Source: a bacterium (lineage in GTDB: Bacteria; Zixibacteria; MSB-5A5; GN15; FEB-12). Taken from it: DNA of 7,437 bases. The stretch lies in the NCBI GenBank assembly GCA_030619425.1, contig JAUXBJ010000069.1:1-7437 (forward strand), in the 5' to 3' direction. Positions 5,201 through 7,437 of the stretch are shown here, in pieces; positions within the stretch are counted from its first letter, which is position 1; each line of letters starts with the position of its first letter. The notes beneath the pieces are model-generated. The model saw only the letters and a list, made by a program, of their open reading frames with translations, did no database searches and was not told the DNA's origin. The translations under genes and the position numbers were made by a program.

Positions 5201-6385
5201 GTCAAGAGTTGTGACCTGTTAGAGGGCTGGAACCTGGTGAGTTGGAATGTCGATCATGAATCGGACGACATTATCGAAGTGCTGGCCTCGATCGAGCCTT
5301 GCCTTGAGGTCGTACTCGGCTTCGAGGGCGAAGGTTTGACCTACGATCCTGATCTGCCGATGTTCTCGAACCTTAAGTACGTCGACCACCTCAGCGGCTA
5401 CTGGATCAAAGTGAGTTGCGATATTACCCTTGAAATCGCCGGCACCGCTGTTCCGGTCACGACCGGCATTCCGTTGATCGGCGGCTGGAACCTGGTGTCG
5501 TACCTGCCCGATTACAACCTCCCGACCGAGGATGCGCTGGCCTCGATCCACGACGATCTGATCGTAGCGCTCGGCTGGGATCCGTCGGTGGGCAACCTGG
5601 TTTATCAGCCGGGCGATTATCTCCACAACGACCTTCTGGAATTGGGCCCCTGCAACGGCTACTGGCTCAAGAACGCCCTTCCCGGCGTGCTGACCTATCC
5701 GGGCGCCGGACCGAAGATCGCACCACAACCCAATCGGCACTTCTTCGCCGCCAAGGGCATGGGTGACGGCGTGACCGCTACTAATGCCTGGATGAATCTG
5801 TACGCCTATCGCCTGACACTCAACGGCGACGAGGTCAACGCCGGTGCTGTCGTTACCGCTCACAACGAGGACGGTCTCACGATCGGTCGCTTCATGGTCG
5901 AACAGGACGGTTTGTTTGGATTCATGGCCGTCTACGGCGATGATAACACGACCGCCGAGACCGACGGCGCCAAACAGGGTGAGTCGTTCACGCTACGCAT
6001 CGACGGCGTTCAGACGAACGAGTCATTCACTTATAACGGCGCCACCGGCAGCATGATGGAAGTCGGCGCCTTGACCGCCAAGGGCAACAGTGACGGTACC
6101 CTGCCGAACAGCTACTCACTGAGCCAGAACTATCCGAATCCGTTCAACCCGACTACGACCATCAGCTTCAATCTGCCGACGACCACTAACGCCACGGTCG
6201 AGATTTACAACATTCTCGGTCGCCTGGTGGCGGTACCGTACGACGGCGTGGCGCAAAGCGGCCGTAACGAGGTTGTCTGGGACGGTACAAATTCCGCTGG
6301 CCAAGCGGTGGCGTCCGGCATATACTTCTACCGCTTGAAGACGGATGCTTTTACACAGACGAAGAAAATGACGCTGCTGAAGTAA
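2279..6385 (+). CDS. Large multidomain secreted protein with cohesin-like domain and T9SS type A sorting tail
   Basis: The product has 1368 residues. In order: signal peptide 1-22 (cut near VFG/QN); an unnamed beta-rich domain 23-185 with the motif TNGFRVYSPDG; three Cys-rich Ig-like repeats 186-427; a PPPPP linker 428-432; a cadherin/He_PIG-like domain 433-524 with NNPPVL, ATDADQDPLTL and YATDGIDTDS; a BACON-like domain 530-630; a cohesin-like domain 637-778; a carboxypeptidase-regulatory-like domain 783-868 (GYVVDPDGHSIEGATVEL); an unnamed module 871-971; two GWNLVS modules 983-1146; a second unnamed module 1168-1267; and a T9SS type A sorting/FlgD-Ig-like domain 1276-1368 with NYPNPFNPTTTISF and ending in KKMTLLK. 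It is predicted to cross the outer membrane by T9SS and be released or anchored at the surface. No catalytic residues are apparent, so an adhesion or scaffolding role is inferred. The cadherin-like aspartates could bind calcium. The start is set by AGGAG at 2265-2269. It is probably cotranscribed with the gene at 6463. Domain names come from motif recognition by eye; the sorting tail is the surest and the BACON-like and cohesin-like calls the least sure. Confidence 0.93.
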   Translation: MRLRFLFLISTVLVLSSGLVFGQNISLDHVDGLNAGNRLDIGVPIVYHIRFTGDGDAHAGITNGFRVYSPDGAIWGTTVGDTVGLGKTQFDGGFYISKFSVTGSGADTVGFGAFRFEASGLPAGYDDVAYTIEVGPLDEGDDQKTLCLDSTFYPPSGVWKWAGPNVFPSWDGPHCFGIGEAGPPPMIECPGETLAATACPGELVCVNLPIYYAQEVTVEGATWADGQLCFDPFAPDKDLFQFHVVATNAVGADSCDLTVDVTLGVEPAITCPEAPLPFLLCNPGLVCVELVIDNATSVTSSLGNWTSNTLCFNADTAGSYAIEVIAQGDCGDDTCSLFVDVTIGEAPIIVCPEPITVEATGAEICVALVITGADSVVVSTDNQDYTATWLADELCFNSDVFGSFTATLIADNSCGADTCAVLITIEEPPPPPNNPPVLADLGTFNVCADSLLEILVSATDADQDPLTLSVETLAPNMTFYDSANGHGVLTFTPDMSQVGVFELTAYATDGIDTDSESFTITVEDCTPPCVDMMLSATEFEFNMTTADVANPDAQTLTITSSGTPFSFEIIPGSASWLVINPLVGVSGDAVSIGVDGLTLEAGIYSVECAVIGDPETVCEPNTQYFTVILNVSIPPSDDDIVTIGTVPAVLGSRVAVPVTIEYLCDLAELSISLEYAGTETMLLDSVSFVGSLIESWSNKNVTLTDYVIDLTAAVSAGESMIPATTGLLMTLHFNVHGDAAPGFYPIVVVSPDPLFTYDCGAGPQQVAPTVITGGIVVGTSENYVCGYVVDPDGHSIEGATVELWPDFPYGAWDDQTFSDITGLFEFFNSTVIPFDIYAYKEGYYPGKVEDINFAHTGIMVVLTPVDPVAPTLEWVNLYCETNLYMGAPLPVGSVIDAFDPEGAHCGSWFVSEAGRYGFMPVYRDDPYTTEDEGAEPGDNIRLYVNGVQAYTPDPTEWTGNGDVHQVCLDVGDIIVKSCDLLEGWNLVSWNVDHESDDIIEVLASIEPCLEVVLGFEGEGLTYDPDLPMFSNLKYVDHLSGYWIKVSCDITLEIAGTAVPVTTGIPLIGGWNLVSYLPDYNLPTEDALASIHDDLIVALGWDPSVGNLVYQPGDYLHNDLLELGPCNGYWLKNALPGVLTYPGAGPKIAPQPNRHFFAAKGMGDGVTATNAWMNLYAYRLTLNGDEVNAGAVVTAHNEDGLTIGRFMVEQDGLFGFMAVYGDDNTTAETDGAKQGESFTLRIDGVQTNESFTYNGATGSMMEVGALTAKGNSDGTLPNSYSLSQNYPNPFNPTTTISFNLPTTTNATVEIYNILGRLVAVPYDGVAQSGRNEVVWDGTNSAGQAVASGIYFYRLKTDAFTQTKKMTLLK
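2834..3559 (+). repeat. Three tandem Cys-rich Ig-like repeats (protein repeat)
   Basis: Protein residues 186-267, 268-347 and 348-427 repeat one pattern of about 80 residues. Each begins with hydrophobic-x-x-Cys-Pro (C189, C271, C351), then has an (I/V)C(V) strand followed by a (L/V)xI(x)xA/Q strand, an LCF strand, and a C-terminal Cys-containing turn before a VxVTIG-like end: SCDLTVDVTLG, TCSLFVDVTIG and TCAVLITIE. Repeats two and three carry CG-D-DTC or CGADTC at that turn. The even placing of Cys suggests disulfides in an exported Ig-like fold. The repeats are clearly diverged from each other. Confidence 0.7.
4889..5191 (+). repeat. Unnamed module, copy 1 (residues 871-971 of the large protein)
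   Basis: This region of about 101 residues aligns without gaps over its first 78 positions to copy 2 at 5780-6079, with 29 identities by my hand count. Shared features are the W-x-NLY start, a G-x-V strand, DG or EG, G-F-M-x-VY-x-DD (VYRDD at 921-925), a GA-x-x-G turn and a final NGVQ or DGVQ. It sits immediately before the GWNLVS modules. I know no family name for it. Confidence 0.7.
5225..5716 (+). repeat. Two tandem GWNLVS modules of about 86 residues
   Basis: GGCTGGAACCTGGTG occurs at 5225-5239 and again at 5483-5497, 258 bases later. GCTGGCCTCGATC occurs at 5281-5293 and 5536-5548. At the protein level both units read GWNLVS(W/Y), then a LASI stretch, then VxLG(F/W), and end with GYW(I/L)K (G1040 and G1127). 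Exact nucleotide words shared at matching offsets point to a fairly recent duplication or to gene conversion. GWNLVS modules are common in surface proteins of these phyla; the role is unknown. Confidence 0.75.
5780..6079 (+). repeat. Unnamed module, copy 2 (residues 1168-1267 of the large protein)
   Basis: Second copy of the module at 4889-5191, with VYGDD at residues 1218-1222 and the same G-x-FGFM core. It lacks the Cys residues of copy 1 (NLYC and AHCG become NLYA and LTIG) and is placed directly before the sorting domain. Confidence 0.7.
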
Positions 6386-6419
6386 GCGTTGACGATACTG
6401 GACTGGAAGTAATGAACAT

Positions 6420-6439
6420 CCGGTCGGTTGCGAGACCGG
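6420..6439 (+). promoter_or_regulatory. Intercistronic hairpin
   Basis: CCGGTC (6420-6425) and GACCGG (6434-6439) form a perfect 6-bp GC-rich stem with an 8-nt loop in the 77-nt gap between the two plus-strand secreted-protein genes. It is followed by purines rather than a T-run, so it does not look like an intrinsic terminator. It may mark an RNA-processing or mRNA-stability point between the genes, or partial attenuation. Confidence 0.4.
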
Positions 6440-6451
6440 CCGGGAAGAGAT

Positions 6452-6456
6452 AAGGA
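6452..6456 (+). promoter_or_regulatory. Ribosome binding site deciding a GTG start
   Basis: AAGGA ends 6 nt before the GTG at 6463-6465. This supports the GTG as the true start, since the signal peptide begins there and no ATG precedes it in frame at a useful distance. Confidence 0.65.
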
Positions 6457-6462
6457 TCAACC

Positions 6463-7437
6463 GTGAACAAGAGATACACGATCGGAAGTCTGGCGATAGG
6501 GTTGGTGTTGATGCTGATCTCGGTCGGTGCGGCCGATGTTACTCCAACAAATATATGGAAGATGTATTACGGAGACGCTCTGTACAATGGGCAGCTTGCG
6601 CCGAAAGGCAGCGTCATTGATGCTTACGATGCTGACGGCGTTCATTGCGGTACCCACACGGTTGGTGAGAATTACCCGAGTGTAGATACGGCTGGAGCCT
6701 ACGGCTCGATGGCCGTGTATGGCGATGATATCTATTCTGCGGACTTCGATGAAGGCGCTGAGTCCGGTGATCTGATCACGTTTAGGGTAAACCATCGGGA
6801 CGCACAAGCGGTTGTGAACTCGGGTGATATCTACTGGCAGGCTATGGACATGGCCGAAGTCGATCTGTCGGTGGATGACGCCACTATCGCCCTGACCATG
6901 GTTGACCCGCCGTCTGACCGAATCGGCCATCCGTTCTCGATCCTACAGATTCCGATCGGCTTGCGGAATGACGGCAACGGGCTAGATTTCTACACGGTGG
7001 AAGCTGTATCGACCAAAGGCTGGACTTTGAATCTGCCGACTACATTTACTTACGCGGCGGCAGGGGAGACGGTCTACGCCTCCTTTGAGGTGGAAACGCC
7101 AACGTGGCCGGGCCCGACTCAATCTGATCGCATCGACACGGTCGATTTTGCGGTTTACTCAGAACTCGATCCCTCGCAGCGGGTCGAAGGATCGTTGATC
7201 GTGACGGTTGACGCCTCCGACATCTACGCTATCCATCTTGCTGACCCGCCGATCGCCGAGACCGGCGAGCCGGGGGAGACGGTCCAGTTCATGGTCGGTG
7301 TGCGCAATGTCGGCAATATGGCGGACGAGTACTACATCGACGTCATATCGGACCTTGGGTGGGATGTCAGCACTGATACTAAAGGCTCGGTCACGGCGCA
7401 GCCGGGCGAACTCGTTTACCTTGCTTTTGAGGTGACG
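6463..7437 (+). CDS. Secreted protein with unnamed module and NEW3-like repeats (runs off right edge)
   Basis: The frame is open for 325 codons from a GTG at 6463 to the last base of the window without a stop, so the C-terminus is missing. Residues 1-24 form a signal peptide (MNKRYTIGSLAIGLVLMLIS, then VGAAD), cut near GAA/D. Residues 27-137 are copy 3 of the unnamed module, with GSVIDAYDADG, HCG, GSMAVYGDD (VYGDD at 85-89) and DEGAESGD. Residues 140-250 and 253-325 form two repeats resembling the NEW3 domain (NPCBM-associated, PF10633): each has DPP, then VxVRN-GN or GLRNDGN, then a GW strand (KGWTLNL; LGWDVST) and a late G-E-x-VY strand before FEV. NEW3 domains are Ig-like and are found in secreted glycosidases and surface proteins. 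Distance, strand and the shared module suggest an operon with the 1368-residue gene upstream. Whether it too ends in a T9SS tail lies outside the window. Confidence 0.87.
   Translation, partial: MNKRYTIGSLAIGLVLMLISVGAADVTPTNIWKMYYGDALYNGQLAPKGSVIDAYDADGVHCGTHTVGENYPSVDTAGAYGSMAVYGDDIYSADFDEGAESGDLITFRVNHRDAQAVVNSGDIYWQAMDMAEVDLSVDDATIALTMVDPPSDRIGHPFSILQIPIGLRNDGNGLDFYTVEAVSTKGWTLNLPTTFTYAAAGETVYASFEVETPTWPGPTQSDRIDTVDFAVYSELDPSQRVEGSLIVTVDASDIYAIHLADPPIAETGEPGETVQFMVGVRNVGNMADEYYIDVISDLGWDVSTDTKGSVTAQPGELVYLAFEVT
6541..6873 (+). repeat. Unnamed module, copy 3 (residues 27-137 of the downstream protein)
   Basis: This copy matches copy 1 most closely in GSVID-A-(F/Y)-D and HCG and copy 2 in VYGDD. 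It has an insertion of several residues (around ENYPSVDTAG) between the HCG strand and the GxxGxMxVY strand. It forms the mature N-terminus, whereas copies 1 and 2 are deep inside their protein, so the module is mobile in position. Confidence 0.68.

Noticed and set aside
5219..5863. Minus-strand open frame of 214 codons inside the large gene
   Set aside because: It is antisense to the GWNLVS region, whose plus-strand frame has clear domain motifs. Long antisense frames are expected from the codon use here.
6389..6415. TTGACG...TAATGA as a promoter for the gene at 6463
   Set aside because: The spacer is only 15 nt and the -10 box is a poor match; the gene pair is better explained as cotranscribed.
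6457..6930. Minus-strand open frame of 157 codons at the right end
   Set aside because: It is antisense to the signal peptide and unnamed module of the downstream gene, which is well supported on the plus strand.

Overview
The window looks like a chromosomal piece from an uncultured bacterium of the FCB superphylum, most like Zixibacteria or a neighbouring candidate phylum. This is inference. It rests on a C-terminal type IX secretion (T9SS) type A sorting domain with the NYPNPFNP motif, mosaic secreted proteins built from Ig-like modules, and an amino-terminal family (INNN...FVTNHGNFG...) that I associate with these phyla. There is no tRNA, rRNA, CRISPR array, transposase or phage gene.

Layout. 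Bases 1-832 (minus strand) hold the N-terminal 277 codons of a secreted protein that runs off the left edge, with a near-consensus sigma70 promoter and a good ribosome binding site. Bases 833-1354 are non-coding and hold a cluster of small hairpin-forming repeats that look like decayed dispersed intergenic repeats. Bases 1355-1780 encode a small VanZ-like membrane protein. Bases 1781-2278 are non-coding, with a second near-consensus promoter and a leader of about 415 nt. Bases 2279-6385 encode a 1368-residue secreted multidomain protein. Its order is signal peptide, unnamed N-terminal beta domain, three Cys-rich Ig-like repeats, cadherin/He_PIG-like domain, BACON-like domain, cohesin-like domain, carboxypeptidase-regulatory-like domain, an unnamed module, two GWNLVS modules, a second copy of the unnamed module, and a T9SS sorting domain. 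Bases 6463-7437 encode the start of a further secreted protein that opens with a third copy of the unnamed module and continues into two NEW3-like repeats; it runs off the right edge.

How it fits together. Three of the four genes encode exported, cell-surface or extracellular proteins, and the last two share a domain and lie 77 nt apart on the same strand, so they probably form one transcription unit. Nothing in the window shows an enzymatic active site, so the products are best read as adhesive, structural or scaffolding proteins. The most distinctive feature is the unnamed module of about 100 residues that occurs three times in two neighbouring genes. I see no defence, mobile or biosynthetic system here.
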